A program made the position numbers and the translations under genes. Source: Prorocentrum cordatum (taxonomy: Eukaryota > Sar > Dinophyceae > Prorocentrales > Prorocentraceae). From it: a stretch of DNA of 64,000 bases. Shown piece after piece: positions 1 through 11,868 of the stretch. Location: the NCBI GenBank assembly GCA_963575745.1, contig CAUYUJ010003559.1, positions 520,120 through 584,119 of the forward strand, read 5' to 3'. The notes beneath the pieces were generated by a model. That model was not told the DNA's origin and searched no databases. It worked only from the letters and a program-made list of their open reading frames with translations. Each line of letters opens with the position of its first letter. The stretch's first letter is position 1.

Positions 1-1378
1 GCGTCTTGGCGAGAGTGGCTTCGCAGCCGCGGATGCTGACGGCCGCGGCCTTGGCGGCCTCTGACCCACGTGCGACACGGATCCCCAATAAGCCTGACTT
101 GCCATGCCTGACGACTCCTAGGGCTTTGAAGTCCACCGACTTCTGAAACGCCTCTGCCATCGTGATGGGCTGGTCCTCGGGGAACCACACGGTCTGGTAC
201 TTGTCTGCCGTTGGCTCGTCCGCGCCTACGTTGCTGAGGTCGTAGGTAGCGCCGAGTTGCCCCGAACCCGCCAAGACCTTGTCGACTGCTTGAAGACTGA
301 CGCCGAAAGTGGCAGCCAGGGACCTTTTTCCGACGCCAGATCCGTACCTGCCTAGACTTTTGCAGGGTTCGAGGATAGTGACGGCTTTAAAGTTGCCGTG
401 GAAAAGGGCCTTGAAGGTGTCCTGCAGCTGACTGTCGAGCTCCTGGCGGCGAGCGTCTTTCTTAGACTCCCTGTGCTTTTGGTTTTGGCGCGCCTTGTCC
501 TGTGGAGCGGAATCCCCTCGGAAAGGACCCTTGGCTCGTGGACCACCGTTCACGGGGGCGCCTCCCGAAAACTGATCCTCGAAGGCCTGATGCATGGAGG
601 GGACTGCGGCGATGGCTTCGGTTTCATGTATGGTCACCCGAATCCAGCATACGTGGTCGGCAGGGTCAATGGTGGCGACGGCTACTTTTTCCGTGCAGGC
701 GACTTCCTTGGTGCCCAGCTGGTACACGGTCACGGGGACATGCGTGCGAACCACATTGGGCGCCTTGGGGTGGCGCTTCAGCACGGGGACGGCGAGCTCG
801 GTGCCGACATAGTTGTCGTTTTTTGGGCCCATGACAGCGATCGCGAGCTGACCCGTGGTACGCTTACCCTGCTCGAGATGGTGCTGCAGCAGCCGCTCGC
901 CACTCTCGTAGTCGTGGAGGCTGATGCTGGGCTTGTACGTCTTGCCGTCGTCGAGTGATGTGGGTTCGGCCAGGACTGGGACCTTCCAGAAGGCCGGGTC
1001 CAAGGCAATAAATTTGGCGTCCGCAGCCTGAAGACGTGCGGACGCCGCTGGTGGATAGGATGTGTCACCACCGTTGCGCTTAGACTTGCTGCGCTGGTGG
1101 TGATCCAGCGTGTAGCTGATCTGGTTTGCGGCACACATGCGAATCAAGGCACTGCCGAGCTTCTTGGTGTTGGTCTTGTGCATGTCGTACGTGGCCTGCA
1201 GCTCGTCCGCGTTCAGCTCGGCGAGCCCGTTGTATGCGGCTGTGGGGCGGTCAGACCCCGCTTGCTTGAAGGCTGCAATGCAGTCCTGTTTGCGTTGGAG
1301 GAGGGATCCTTCAGCTGCAGGACGTGAGCTCGGCGGCTGCTTGGAAGAGCGACGGCGCTCCGGCTTGGCGGGGGCCAT
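1..1378 (-). CDS. Open 459-codon reading frame, probable N-terminal/ORF1 part of a LINE-type retroelement, cut by the left edge
   Basis: The frame starts with ATG at 1378 (MAPAKPERRRSSKQ) and stays open to the window edge with no stop. Codon use is even and GC-rich, unlike the shadow frames. The protein has a basic Ser/Arg-rich start, a helical region near residue 45 (AAYNGLAELNADELQATYD), a beta-rich part near 220-260 (TVYQLGTKEVACTEKVAVAT), a charged KAR/QKHRESKKDARRQ linker near 300, and a second folded part near 390-440 (KYQTVWFPEDQPITMAEAF, then LGVVRHGKSGLLGIRVARG). Paired small alpha/beta modules of this kind precede the endonuclease in dinoflagellate LINE proteins. That is recalled family knowledge, and no endonuclease is inside the window. 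It is one of the few undamaged reading frames here. It could instead be a host protein. The coding call is firmer than the product call. Confidence 0.6.
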   Translation of the reverse strand, partial: MAPAKPERRRSSKQPPSSRPAAEGSLLQRKQDCIAAFKQAGSDRPTAAYNGLAELNADELQATYDMHKTNTKKLGSALIRMCAANQISYTLDHHQRSKSKRNGGDTSYPPAASARLQAADAKFIALDPAFWKVPVLAEPTSLDDGKTYKPSISLHDYESGERLLQHHLEQGKRTTGQLAIAVMGPKNDNYVGTELAVPVLKRHPKAPNVVRTHVPVTVYQLGTKEVACTEKVAVATIDPADHVCWIRVTIHETEAIAAVPSMHQAFEDQFSGGAPVNGGPRAKGPFRGDSAPQDKARQNQKHRESKKDARRQELDSQLQDTFKALFHGNFKAVTILEPCKSLGRYGSGVGKRSLAATFGVSLQAVDKVLAGSGQLGATYDLSNVGADEPTADKYQTVWFPEDQPITMAEAFQKSVDFKALGVVRHGKSGLLGIRVARGSEAAKAAAVSIRGCEATLAKT

Positions 1379-1533
1379 TGCGGCGGGCGCTCTGGTGGGA
1401 GGGAAGAGGTGACGCGAATCAGTAGGGTCCTGCTGGGACCCCTCCGGTCTCGCGAGGCCTGGGAGACTGGCTCCGAGGCGGGGCGCTTCGCGTCGCGGCT
1501 GCGGTCTGAGTGCAGGGCACTCTCGAGCCGAGA

Positions 1534-1534
1534 C

Positions 1535-1581
<47 letters not shown>

Positions 1582-1693
1582 GATATGGAGGGATCGAGGA
1601 AGGCATACCACTATACACAGAGATAGCGAGCGCGACGGGGGCGAGGGGGCGGGGGGGGGGGGGGGGGGGATAATAGAAAGGGGGGGGGGGGGG

Positions 1694-1768
<75 letters not shown>

Positions 1769-1783
1769 TGAGAGAGAGAGAGA

Positions 1784-1835
<52 letters not shown>

Positions 1836-2258
1836 GGAAGAGAGAGGGAGAGAGAGAGAGAGAGAGAGAGAGATGCCGAGAGAGAGAGAGAGGGAAACAA
1901 ACACACACGCAAGCAACAAAACAATCACGAGAGAGATAGGTAAAGTCATAGAAAGAAAGAAACGACACAAGCAACAACAACACTAACAACAGCACTAACC
2001 AAGATAACAACAATAACAACACAATTATATACACTGCATACCACGCGCATGCACGACCGACAAACATAAACATGCATCCATGTGCATACATATACATGTG
2101 TATATATATACATATATATTTATAGATACATGCATAAATATGCGCACAAACAAAGCTCCATAACTTCGACGCAGCGTGGACACATCGATAGGGGCGCGGG
2201 GCGGGGGGGGGGGGGGCGCGGGGGGGCAAGAGAGACAGCAATGCCAATAACAAACCAA

Positions 2259-2292
<34 letters not shown>

Positions 2293-2390
2293 GGCTAGGA
2301 ACGACAGCTAGAGAGAGAGAGAGAGAGAGAGAGACGGAGAGATGATAACAAACGCGGATGTATATATTTATATATACATAGAGAGGGAGG

Positions 2391-2424
<34 letters not shown>

Positions 2425-2504
2425 CTGAGAGAGAGAGAGAGAGAGAGAGAGAGGTGTAGAGGTAGAGAGCGAGAGAGAGAGAGGGCGCGCAAGCGAACGA
2501 GCGA

Positions 2505-2547
<43 letters not shown>

Positions 2548-2740
2548 AAAAAAAAAAGAAAGAGAGAAAATGAGAGAGAGGGAAAACAAGAGAGGATGAT
2601 ATAGAGAAAGGAAGAAAGATAGACAAACAACAAGAACAAAAGGACATATATAGAGAGAGAGGGAGAGAACGCACAAACACACAAGACAGAACGACGGGAA
2701 GGGGGGCGCGCAGAGAGGCAGAGGGGGAGCGCGGAGACAA
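1534..2740. repeat. Long GA (CT) microsatellite block with poly-G runs
   Basis: About 1.2 kb made almost only of purines on the plus strand: many (GA)n tracts (1534-1576, 1697-1890, 2263-2345, 2380-2470, 2505-2545), two poly-G runs near 1651-1694 and one near 2200-2225, with a short AT-rich, TATA/CATA-rich stretch at 2020-2150. The long Leu/Ser and Arg/Glu reading frames here are read-throughs of the repeat. It lies directly upstream of the ATG at 1378 on the minus strand, so the leader of that frame would be 1379 to about 1530. Confidence 0.9.
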
Positions 2741-4640
2741 GGGCGAGGTGGGGGAGGGGAGTAGAGAAGAATACATATGCCTGACATCATTGCCTCACTG
2801 CCCCGACCCCCCCCCTCCTCTTCTCCTCGTCTCCAGCCCCCCCGCCCCCGCGTCGTCGCCGTCGCCCTTTCGAGACGCCCGCGCGGCCATCTCTGCGCCC
2901 CCGCCCCCGCCGCTCCACCCCCCCTTCAGCGCCCCCTCTCTAGTCCCCCATTCGCGCTCGCGCCCGCGTCGCAGCCTGCGCGCCCCCCGCGGCAGATCGG
3001 CGCTTCCGTCGAGGACACCCTGTCGAATGATTCGATGATGCTGGCGACCGCCTTCCTGAGGGCGAGGGGGCGGGGGCGCGCGGCGCGCCCGCCGCGCTGG
3101 AAACGCGGGGCGGGCGGGGACAGGCCCGGGCGGCGCCGAACGACGAGACGAAGGCGAGGGCGGAGGAGGAAGAAGAGAACTACGACGGGGAGGGGACGGA
3201 GGAGCCCCGGCGGAGGAGAGGGGGGAAGAGCGAGGATCGGGGAAGGATGAAAGGAAAAGGGCGGGCGGGGCATCACGCGCAGCACGCAGCGGCGCCCGGG
3301 CCCCTGAAGTCCCTGATGCCCTGCGCCTGTGCGTGGGTCAAGTACCCCGCGAAACAGGCAACTCGATGGCGGCTGGGGTCGCTCTCGCCAGGCGCCGCCT
3401 CGACTCGATCCTCAATCCTCACCCCCATCATCCTCATCCGATCCTCCTCCGCCCCATCTTTGAGATGTGGGGCGGAGGATGGCCCATCCCCCTCTCGCCC
3501 GGCGTCTTTTATCACGGGCCCGCGATCACACTGGACATGCGGATGGGCACCTCCTCATGAACTGGCTCAACGCCGATGGTGCATCCGCGTGTCCACTGTT
3601 GGCCGCCTGGTTGCATTTTCTTGCAGATGTCGCAGCTCTTGTCGCCGGAGGTGGAAGACCTGGGATACGGCCCAGCCCTCCTGCCACCTCCATCCCTCTG
3701 ATGACGATGCTTTTGGTGACGATGATGATGATTATGATGATGATGTTGGTGAAGATGATGATGGTGATGACGATGACGATGATGGCGACGATGGCGCGGG
3801 CGATGGCCGCCAGGGTGACTCGGCAGGGGCGGGGGCAGACGAACGGGGGCGGGGCTCGGGCGAGAGCTGGAGGGGGGGGGCCCAAGCAATCACAGGCGCC
3901 GATGGCCCGATAATCGGGGGATGGCCCACGCATCATCACCAGCGGCATCATCGGCATCATCGTTTCCGTCATCAGCACCATCGCCCGCAACAGCATTAGC
4001 ATCATCATCACCACCCTCAGCACCCCCATCGCTACCATCACCGTCATTACCAACATCATCAGCAACAACACCACCCCAACATCGTCATCATCGTCATCAT
4101 CGACATCACCCCGCGCATCGTCGGCATCATCGCCCCTTTGACGGGCCCGGGACCTCCGCCTCTACGATGGGGGCGGCGCCTCGGCCTCGGCCCCTTCGGC
4201 CGAGGCCGCCGCCGCTGGGCCCGCGGCTGGGCCCGCCGCCGCCGCCGCCGCGGCCGCCCCCGCGGAGGCCTGGCGCCCCTGGGGGGGCGCCTGCTCCACG
4301 GCGGGCGGCGAGGGGCGCCGCGCCCCCCCCGCCTGAGCGGGGAAAGCGCGGCCGGCGCGAGCTGGGGGGAGGGGGTCAAAAAGGGCGAGGAGGAGGAGCA
4401 TGGGGGGGGCAGAACAGAGGGGAAGAAAACAAAATGAAATTACCGGGGGAGGGGGGGGGGAAGGAGGAGAAAAGAGAAACAAACATAGAAGGAGGGGGGG
4501 CCCAAAAAGGAGGGAAGCGCAAGATGGCGACACGTTGATGCTGATAGGATGAGGGGGGGACATGAGCGGAAGGCGCCAAGCTGTAGGGCGGGGGGAGGGC
4601 GCACTGGGACGCACCCGTTAGCACTTCCCCAATTAGCAAA
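2741..4640. repeat. Low-complexity block with (GAT)n and (ATC)n microsatellites
   Basis: A C-rich stretch (2790-2960) and a G-rich stretch (3060-3250) are followed by (GAT)n-like DNA at 3708-3790 and the opposite-sense (CATCAT)n at 3930-4130, which could pair as an imperfect inverted repeat. Then come GC-only DNA at 4140-4380 and poly-G-rich DNA to 4640. I see no supported gene. The reading frames here are Pro/Ser/Arg or His/Met repeats. Confidence 0.8.
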
Positions 4641-4779
4641 CGTCTGACCGCCCGCAGCGAATCGCGTGCGAGCTTCTCCTTGGTTCTCTACCCACTTACG
4701 CATGTGCGGCTGGCTTTTGTTAAGATTATCAGTGGGGCTCTTCCTCATGTGTTTCATTCTTACTTTAATCATTGCTGAC

Positions 4780-5840
4780 TCATTCTTGCCGTGAGCTGGG
4801 GGATTTATTGCGTAAGTATACAACCCATGCTCTCAAGCGAGTCTGCGATTGCCTGTTCTGCGCATTGTAACGATATTGCACAATCGCCTGACAAATAAAG
4901 CAACGACCCAGCCCTGCCCGCACAGAATGAAAGTTTCTGCATCCGCATCTCTCATCATCGGACGGCGGCGGGTTCCTCAGGGCCATGAGCTCTTCTTCAT
5001 CCCACCAGCTGTCTATGGGTCGAACGGCTTCGTCAGAGCGCGCCCGCCCAAAGATCGAATCGCGGGAGACCGCAATATCGAAAGCAGTCCATTCCTTGGA
5101 GAAAACTAATGTCCAAACAACCTGTGGCGTCTGGGTATCAGGATCCACAAAGGGGCGACATTTAAATTTCGAGCTATGTCATTGAACGTTGCTTCTCCCG
5201 TCGCAACAAGCGCACCGTCGAAACAGCTTCGATAATGGAGGCGCCCCGTCACGCGCCCGTTAAAGACAACGACGCAAAACCAATTTTCCCTTTGGACACT
5301 CGCAAGTTCCCAAAGCAATGGCGTAACATTGACTGGCTACGATCCCCAGCACGGAGGCCCCTGCTCTTTCGGCTCGGAGCCTGGTTGCATGCACTTCTTG
5401 GCCAGCGGGGCATCTCCATCCCTGCGCTGGCTGAGACAAGAAAAAACGCATTCATTCCGGTCTACTAATGGGTCGCGCCTAGTCGGGATGAGACGGGGGG
5501 GCCCGTAGTCGCCCTCACGGCATAGTCCTTCAGTTTTGTTTGGGAATTGGATGATCTCCCCATCGGCCATCGAGGCTTTGAGAGCGTCAAGGCCCGCCAC
5601 ATGCAGCAGAGGTCCATGGCGTCTCGCCAGGCCATGTTCGCACTGTGCGTACATGCGCTCGATGCTGGGGACAAAACACGAGTGCCCCTGGCATGCGCGA
5701 TAGAAAATGGGCATTGGCCGACGCGATCGTTTTTCTTCTTCGACTAGAAACACCTGTCCACCTTCCTCGTCAACGACTGAGTCGTGAGAGGTGGGATCGA
5801 GGAGGTCCCGCCAGTGCTTTGCAAGCCTCGAGTCGCCCAA
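4780..5840 (-). pseudogene. End of an unidentified protein, read in three minus-strand frames
   Basis: Three overlapping minus-strand segments look like one protein broken by frameshifts. 5840-5337 carries HWRDLLDPTSHDSVVDEEGG and FYRACQGHSCFVPSIERMY. 5318-5106 carries VFNGRVTGRLHYRSCFDGAL and ARNLNVAPLWILIP. 5148-4780 carries DTQTPQVVWTLVFSKEWTAF, DSWWDEEELMALRNPPP, and a Cys-rich end with C-G-C and C-F-I-C. Codon use and the mixed acidic/aromatic content favour real coding descent. I do not recognise the family. By position it is the most 3' part of the minus-strand region that follows the copia pol. Palindrome copy 5889-5899 lies just upstream. Confidence 0.45.
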
Positions 5841-7540
5841 GGCATCAATGCCCCGTGCCTTGACTCCAAGGATCTCCGCGGCGCAAAGCGGCTAAGCCGT
5901 GCGCCGCCAGCGCAAGAGCACAGCGCGCGAGTCCGTCGGCATGCATCTTTTCGACGAGATCTCCACAGTAGACAGACCCATCCACAAGATGATCGTACAA
6001 AATCCGAACAGCGTCTTGCTAAATAGGTCGCGTGTTCCCCTACACCAGCTGCCCTGCCGCTGTTGCGGTGGGCGGCTGCGCCGCCGCCAAAACATGTCGT
6101 CTCTCATCGCAACTGGGTTGTCTTAGTACATCTCTGCTGCGCCGGCTAAGCAAGGGAACGTCGGTGGACGTTACGAGAGGGGCAATGTCGCGTGAGAAGG
6201 TTACGTCATATTCCCATGGCAATCATTCGAATCAAAGCTCGCGCGGAGAAACGGAATGGCTCGCGCGAGCTCGTCGCCCGTAAGCTCACCCAACAGCGCA
6301 AACACAGGATCCTGGATCAGCTCGGCGTTTCCCGAATGGCGTCGTAAGTCCTTCCACGAATCGCTGCAACGCACGGGGGCACAGGGCCAGCCCTATGGGC
6401 TTCGTGAGTTCTCCTCTGGAAGCCTCGAGGCGCATTCTGACGAACGACCTCTCGCTCGGCCTCCGTAAGATATGATGACTTTCCTTTGGCCATCACGGCG
6501 TGATTGACAGATCTCACCATCCCAGGGAGATCCCGTTCCTAAGGGCGAAGCTGTATTTGAAGAATTCGGCGTGTCCACGCGCGCAAACAGGTTGGCGGCT
6601 CCCGACCCGGCCTCCGCATCTTCGTCAAACTGCGCTGGCTGATCAATAATATAGTGTCTCCATCGTACGGAATTCGTAGTGACACATTAACTGAAGAGGT
6701 CGGTCTCAAGGGGCCGCGTTCTTCAGCTTCGATCGCATCATTATCCGCGCCGTCGTCAGCACCGCTTAAACCAGGCTGCGCAACTGGCACAGCGGCCTCC
6801 AGTGCCCTGGAGACTTCGGGCGACCTTTTGAACGAATCGCAACGGCCAGGTCAATGATGAATATTCGTATCAAACTGGCCCAAGTGTTGTCGGACAGCGG
6901 ATAATCCCCGGAACCATGTCAATCTGCTGCAATGTCTTATTCATACCGTGTCTTTCGGATGTTCAATTCCTCATGGAACTCTAGAAATTCCTTTTCCGTC
7001 AAAAGTCTGGTTCCCTCGGGTGGACGTGCCGGAGCCATGCCAATTCATTTGCCAGTGACAACTCAGCACGCTGCGAACCTTTCCCGACGTGAGTGTCCAG
7101 AAGACCTCGGGCCATCGTTCTTATCACCGATATGAGGTCGTTACCTCCGAGATCCCTTGGGGGCATCGGCGGAACGTCGGGTGGATCAGCAATCGCGGCT
7201 TCATCTTCGCTCCGATCTACCTGCTTTTCACATCCAACCACCGAAGCCGTAGGAGAGCAACATTCTGCCGCATATTGAAATTTCACCTGCGCACCCGAGT
7301 CTGACTTGTCAGCGGGCCCCTGATCGGCGCTGGCGATGCCAAGCTAGGGCACTAGCGCGCCGGGCGGCTTTTCTGGTGCATGCGGTTGAGGTTCCGCAAT
7401 TTAGATCGGCGGCTCCGTCGGCGCGGGCGAAGGAGGTGCGACTGGAACCTCCGAGGCAGTCGCTCCCGTCGGGACAGGAGGGGCGGGCGGCCTCGTGGGA
7501 GACTTAATCCACGGCGGAGGTGTCTTTGCAGCGGCCTCAG
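5841..7540 (-). pseudogene. Degenerate minus-strand coding stretch, family unknown
   Basis: Short minus-strand segments separated by stops: 6520-6317 (YLTEAEREVVRQNAPRGFQR), 6790-6539 (QPGLSGADDGADNDAIEAE) and 7286-6999 (DVPPMPPRDLGGNDLISVI, then SQRAELSLANELAWLRHVH). Each has protein-like composition but none is complete. They connect the better-preserved segments on either side, so I treat them as the worn middle of the same reading frame. No domain is recognised. Some gaps could be introns, but I could not fix splice sites. Confidence 0.35.
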
Positions 7541-7551
7541 CAGTCCTTGTC

Positions 7552-9066
7552 TTAGGCTCCGCATGGTGTCAATGCAGTTTTCGCTTTTGCCTTTGGGCCA
7601 TCTCCGCTGCCAATCGGCTGAACCGGTGGCTTCGGGAGAGTCGGCGGCTCGAGACGCGGAAAAGACTTCTTAGGCACCTGCTGCGGAGGGGCCCGGCTAG
7701 CGACCGGCGGGGCCGGCGGAGCCAGAGCTACAACGCGTCTACTGTCAACCGGCTGAGCCGGTGAAATTGCCTGCACCTCTGACCGGGGCGGCGGAGGTTT
7801 TGCAAGGACCTCGCGAAACCGGGCATCAACGCCACTCGGTAAAACTACTGGTGTCTGAGCCCCGACGGTAACCGGCCGCCCTGGAGGAGGCTCGCCCACC
7901 GGCAGAGCTAGTGGCTTTGCCTCTACTCCGGCCCTGCTTTCGCCAGCGGCTGCATGCTCCTGCGCGGCCCTCTCGGCGGCATGCGATGCGATCTCGCAGA
8001 TACGTCCAGACTTTCCTCCATCGAGGGGGTCAAACTCCAAGTATGGGGACGCGTTGTCTTGCCAGCTCATAGGCTGTAGCCCTGGAGCCCACTTGAATTG
8101 TTCAGCTCTCACTCCGCTGGTTTCCGCGACCCTGGCAGCGCCCCTGGACCTCTCGATCACGCAATATGTGTCAATGGCCTGGCCTTCTCGAAGCAGATGT
8201 CGCATCCGCGCCCAAGCGCCCCCAGTCGCATGTAGCGCGGCTGGGGCCCAATGGTAGGTGCGCATCTCAGTCGTGACAATGTCGGCACGATCCTTCGTGC
8301 ACTTCTGAGTCGGACCATTACTGTCTTTGATACTCCCTGGCTTGCTCTAAAACACTACTTCGACAGCGTTCCAGCATCCGTCCGCCAACGTTTCCTCCGC
8401 CACCCCGTATTTGATGCGAAGAGAGGGGTCATCGATATCATGCGGAAACGAATGCACCAACACCCCCTTGCTCCACACCTCCCCCCAATGACGGGTTCGA
8501 CGCGAGAAGCTGATGCCCTCGAGGAGGGCGCGGAGCATGCTCGCGGAAGATCCACAAGACTGTCTTTGCCAGCCGCTTCCAGAAATGAACCCCCCACCTT
8601 CTGGTCATGGACCCTAAGGGGAAGGGTGATTTGCACGCAATAGTTGTTTATCCCTGCGCTCGTGAGACGCAACTTTTCCCACGCAATGTGGTCAGCTATC
8701 GACCGATGGGCCCCCGGACACCGATCGGTCTCGTCTAGTAACATAGAAATTCGCCCACTTGGGAGTCACGCCCGATGAAGAAAGTGTAGCGCGGCGGGTG
8801 GTAGTCTGGAGCATCTGTTCAGCCGGCCATATCTTGCTGGCTACTGACCTGTTGAGAGTCTGGTAAGTAGGCACATGATCAATTGGATCGACATGGTCCC
8901 GAATCTGTCTCAAAAGATTATCGTAATCTTCGCCCGGCCACGAAGCATTGGGGCTGCATCCGCGCGGCATCAACTCCCCTGCCCCCGGAAGCTTGAGGAA
9001 CCAGTGTGACTTCTCACTTTGCGGCAGAAGCGCTGCATTTGGGCGTTGAACTTTCGCTGGCCACAT
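7552..9066 (-). pseudogene. Unidentified protein segment with a Pro-rich tail
   Basis: 9066-8692 reads KSHWFLKLPGAGELMPRG, then PGEDYDNLLRQIRDHVDP, TYQTLNRSVASKIWPAEQM and KWANFYV, clearly protein-like. 8538-8347 reads EVWSKGVLVHSFPHDIDD and KYGVAEETLADGCWNAVEV. 8265-7552 reads MRTYHWAPAALHATGG, HLLREGQAIDTYCVIERSRG and LEFDPLDGGKSGRI, then turns into an Ala/Pro-rich tail. Two copies of the short palindrome (7615-7626, 7749-7761) fall in the tail, and the second encodes SPAQPVD in frame. Family unknown. Its place downstream of a copia pol suggests an extra or captured reading frame of that element, which is inference. Confidence 0.45.
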
Positions 9067-9082
9067 GCGTGCGTAGGCCTGA

Positions 9083-10330
9083 TTATCCTTTCAGACCCCC
9101 TCCAGCTTCAACATTCCACGGCGGGAACTTCCTCGTCGTCTTTCCCGACCCGGATACGTTCAATGCTCTTCCTTCAGCACCCTCAGGGCACTTTTCGCCG
9201 ATTTCCCTCCCGCAGGCCTCTAGCGGAGTTTCAGCAGCCGGTTTTCTAATGGGCTCGACAAATCGTGCGCGACCCTTCGCTGCATCAGCGGCTGAGCCGG
9301 ATGCAACTGCAGTCGCAGCACCTGCTGGACCCCGCGCGGCTGGGCCGGCAGGGCTGGCAGCAGAACTGACAACCACCATTCCGGCTGTTCCCTGTCCGGC
9401 TGAGCCGGCGGCGAACAGAGCAGTCACGGCCCCTCCAGCCTCCTGTCTGGCCAAGCCGGCAGGTGGCTGAAACAGCGGCCGTGAGTGGTTGATCTCGTTG
9501 AATGCTTCTGGTCTATGCTGGTCAATTTTGATTTTTTCCCCACGTGACCTCGCGGTTTGCCCACTAAGAGACATACCAGGGATAAAAGGAGTGCCTCGCT
9601 CGAGGAAGAAATGGAATTCTTCCCATTGGACATCTGTCTCAAATTCTTCTCCCGACAATAGGAACTCGCACCATTCCTTGGACGACAGCGAGTGCCTTGC
9701 TCCGCCCCCCGCACCGCCTGGGACGGCCGGGAATCTAACCAGGGAGAGGGGCGCTGCGAACGGTAGGGCGCCCAAGGTTGACTTTCGGACTTCCGGCCAT
9801 GTTGGGCACCATTCAATCCAATACGGCACCATCTCGTCAAACGATGCCTCCACCTGCGCGCGTCCGTCGCCTCGCGTTTGTCATGCAAGTCGGGGCCCCT
9901 GAACGGCTGCGCCACCAGAGGGCTGACAAAAGAACGCGCTGCTAACTTGGCGGCCTTCAACATGCGATCCTCAAACATTTCAGCCACCGTTGCCTTCTGC
10001 AGCTGGTTCTCGCTCCAACCTTATATGATTCGTGTTGAACATGGTGCAACTGTTTATACAAGCTAGCGCCGTCCGGAATCATAACCCTGGGGTAAAGCCC
10101 TATGGCCTTGCAACGCTCATGCGTCGGTTCATCTTGGCTCGCGCGAGTGTTGCGGCGTCGTCCCAAAGTACGTTCATTTGATACTTGTTACATGAAGAAC
10201 GCCAAGAGCGGTGATCTCCGCCAACATAATAGAAGATCTGGATGGCTCGTAATATGGAGCGGCACACCGCCTCATCGATGAATCTCTCATCGGTGTCAAT
10301 GGACGGGCCGAGTAACCTAATCAGCTTCAT
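9083..10330 (-). pseudogene. Unidentified protein segment, Ala/Gly-rich part with palindromic inserts
   Basis: 10330-10100 reads MKLIRLLGPSIDTDERF, DEAVCRSILRAIQIFYYVGG and SCNKYQMNVLWDDAATLAR. 9853-9083 reads DEMVPYWIEWCPTWPEVRKS, SLSSKEWCEFLLSGEEFETD and WEEFHFFLERGTPF, then an Ala/Gly/Pro-rich stretch. Palindromes at 9289-9300 and 9396-9408 lie in the Ala/Gly stretch and read as SGSAAD and AGSAGQ. Stops near 10100 to 9990 separate the two pieces. Same unknown protein as its neighbours, on order and composition. Confidence 0.42.
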
Positions 10331-10400
10331 GGGACCACGACGCTTCTACTCTGATCGGCTCAGCCGATCAAGCTGCATGCGTCACCGTCCGAGATATCAT

Positions 10401-11868
10401 TCAAGGACCAAAATGTGAATTCGAAAGGCGCGTGTATGCCTGGAATGAGATTACATTTCTATATACTGGCGCCGCCCAATCGTTGCGCCGGCCGATCTCA
10501 AGCAACGCACTCCCTACGCAGACTCCCTCCACTTGCGCGCAAACGCCATGAAAATGCTCGGCCATGAGATGTTGGACTCCTTCTCCCGCGCCGGCCTTTT
10601 TGCCGCTAGACCTATAGAAACCACGCGTGGAATCTGATATGATGTGTAAAGCGGCAATGCAGAAGCTGCACTTCCTGTGTTTTTGCGTCGTAAGCGGACG
10701 GAAGAATGCAGTGGGTTTCCGCCCAATCCTCGCCATATCCGCGAGATCTTCCCCGGCGTAGGGAATCGACCCGTGGCCGTGCACTTCCGCTAGGCGAGTG
10801 ATAGCCGGGCACTCCTCGAAACCCAACCATGCTGCCGAAGCATGAAGCCCCGGGTCAGTCGGATAGATGTAAGGGTTCAGCATTTCGGCAACACGTTGAT
10901 CCCACTCGGGCGAGACGTTGCCCAGGGGAGCGGCTGAGCCGGCCCCTGCGTGTCTCATGTGTTCGAGTGCATTCCAAATGCCGCGGGGCAGGCAGACCCG
11001 GTCGGGCCCCTCCTGCTCTTCCTCATGAATGGGAGGAGGCGGTGGGTCAGGACCAGGGGGGGGGGGGCCCCCCCCATCTCCGGGCGGTGCAACTGGGGGA
11101 GGCCGACCACTTCCATCGCGGCCTCCGCGCCCAACAGGTACGTCCCTGCCGCCGGCTGGGCCGGGGGTGGAAATCCAAATGGCTCCACTACCGGCTGAGC
11201 CGGAGGAGACGGAACCACCTGCTGCCGCTTGCGTTCGGCCAGGAGGCTCAGACTGCGGCGCCTAGGACGCAGGTTACCTCTCCTCAGTCCCGAGGGACGA
11301 CTCAACTTTAACAATATTCTGCGGCCTTGGCCTTGAGCAGTGGGCGGCGCTTGGCCGATTTCCTATCTGCCGCCTGGGGCATTTCGACCTCGACGTCGGG
11401 CGCATTTGCCTCAGGAGACTGGGCTGCTGACATGACCTTGGCCCGCTGAGCGGGCGGTTCTTCCCGCAGTACCTGCCGCGCTGCGTGTTCGGCCATGGCT
11501 TTGTTAGACAAGGCTTGCTCTACCGCATGGGCCCTCGCCGAAACATCTCCCCAGACCACGGGGAATGCAAAATACGCCCCCCACTCGTTAGCGGCTGTGC
11601 CGCGCGGGGGGTCGCTGCGGGAAGGTCCCCAGATGCTCAGGTAGACTTCCTGAATAAACCTCCGATCGTGAATGCGAACCGCGGCGAAGTGACCGATGTC
11701 CCGGGGAAAAAAACTCAGCTGGGCCCAGCGGGGGGGCCCAAAAGTTCGCCGCGATCGCACCGTCGGAACATCTTGCTGGAGCGACCCCCAGGCTTTCCAC
11801 TGTGGAGCTGGCGCCGCAGGCTCGCACGTGGGCCAACGCGAGACTGAAAGCGCTGGCCATTCTGACAT
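10401..11868 (-). pseudogene. Unidentified protein segments with Pro-rich AQP repeats
   Basis: 11868-11308 reads WAQLSFFPRDIGHFAAVRIH, RFIQEVYLSIWGPSRSD and EWGAYFAFPVVWGDVSAR, then a helical SNKAMAEHAARQVLREE. 11314-10955 is Pro-rich and includes two palindrome-coded PPAQP units (11191-11203 and the variant 11152-11164). 10958-10401 reads VSPEWDQRVAEMLNPYIYP, SAAWLGFEECPAITRLAEV and IPYAGEDLADMARIGRKPT. These three segments are among the best-preserved of this unknown protein. No family recognised. The poly-G run at 11059-11074 falls in the Pro-rich part. Confidence 0.45.

Noticed and set aside
1505-1535. Possible spliced-leader relic on the minus strand (TCTCGGCTCGAG)
   Set aside because: Only about 8 contiguous leader bases fit, which is too little next to GA repeats.
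1534-2790. Reading frames of 87-252 codons on both strands
   Set aside because: They are pure Ser/Leu or Arg/Glu read-throughs of (GA)n repeats.
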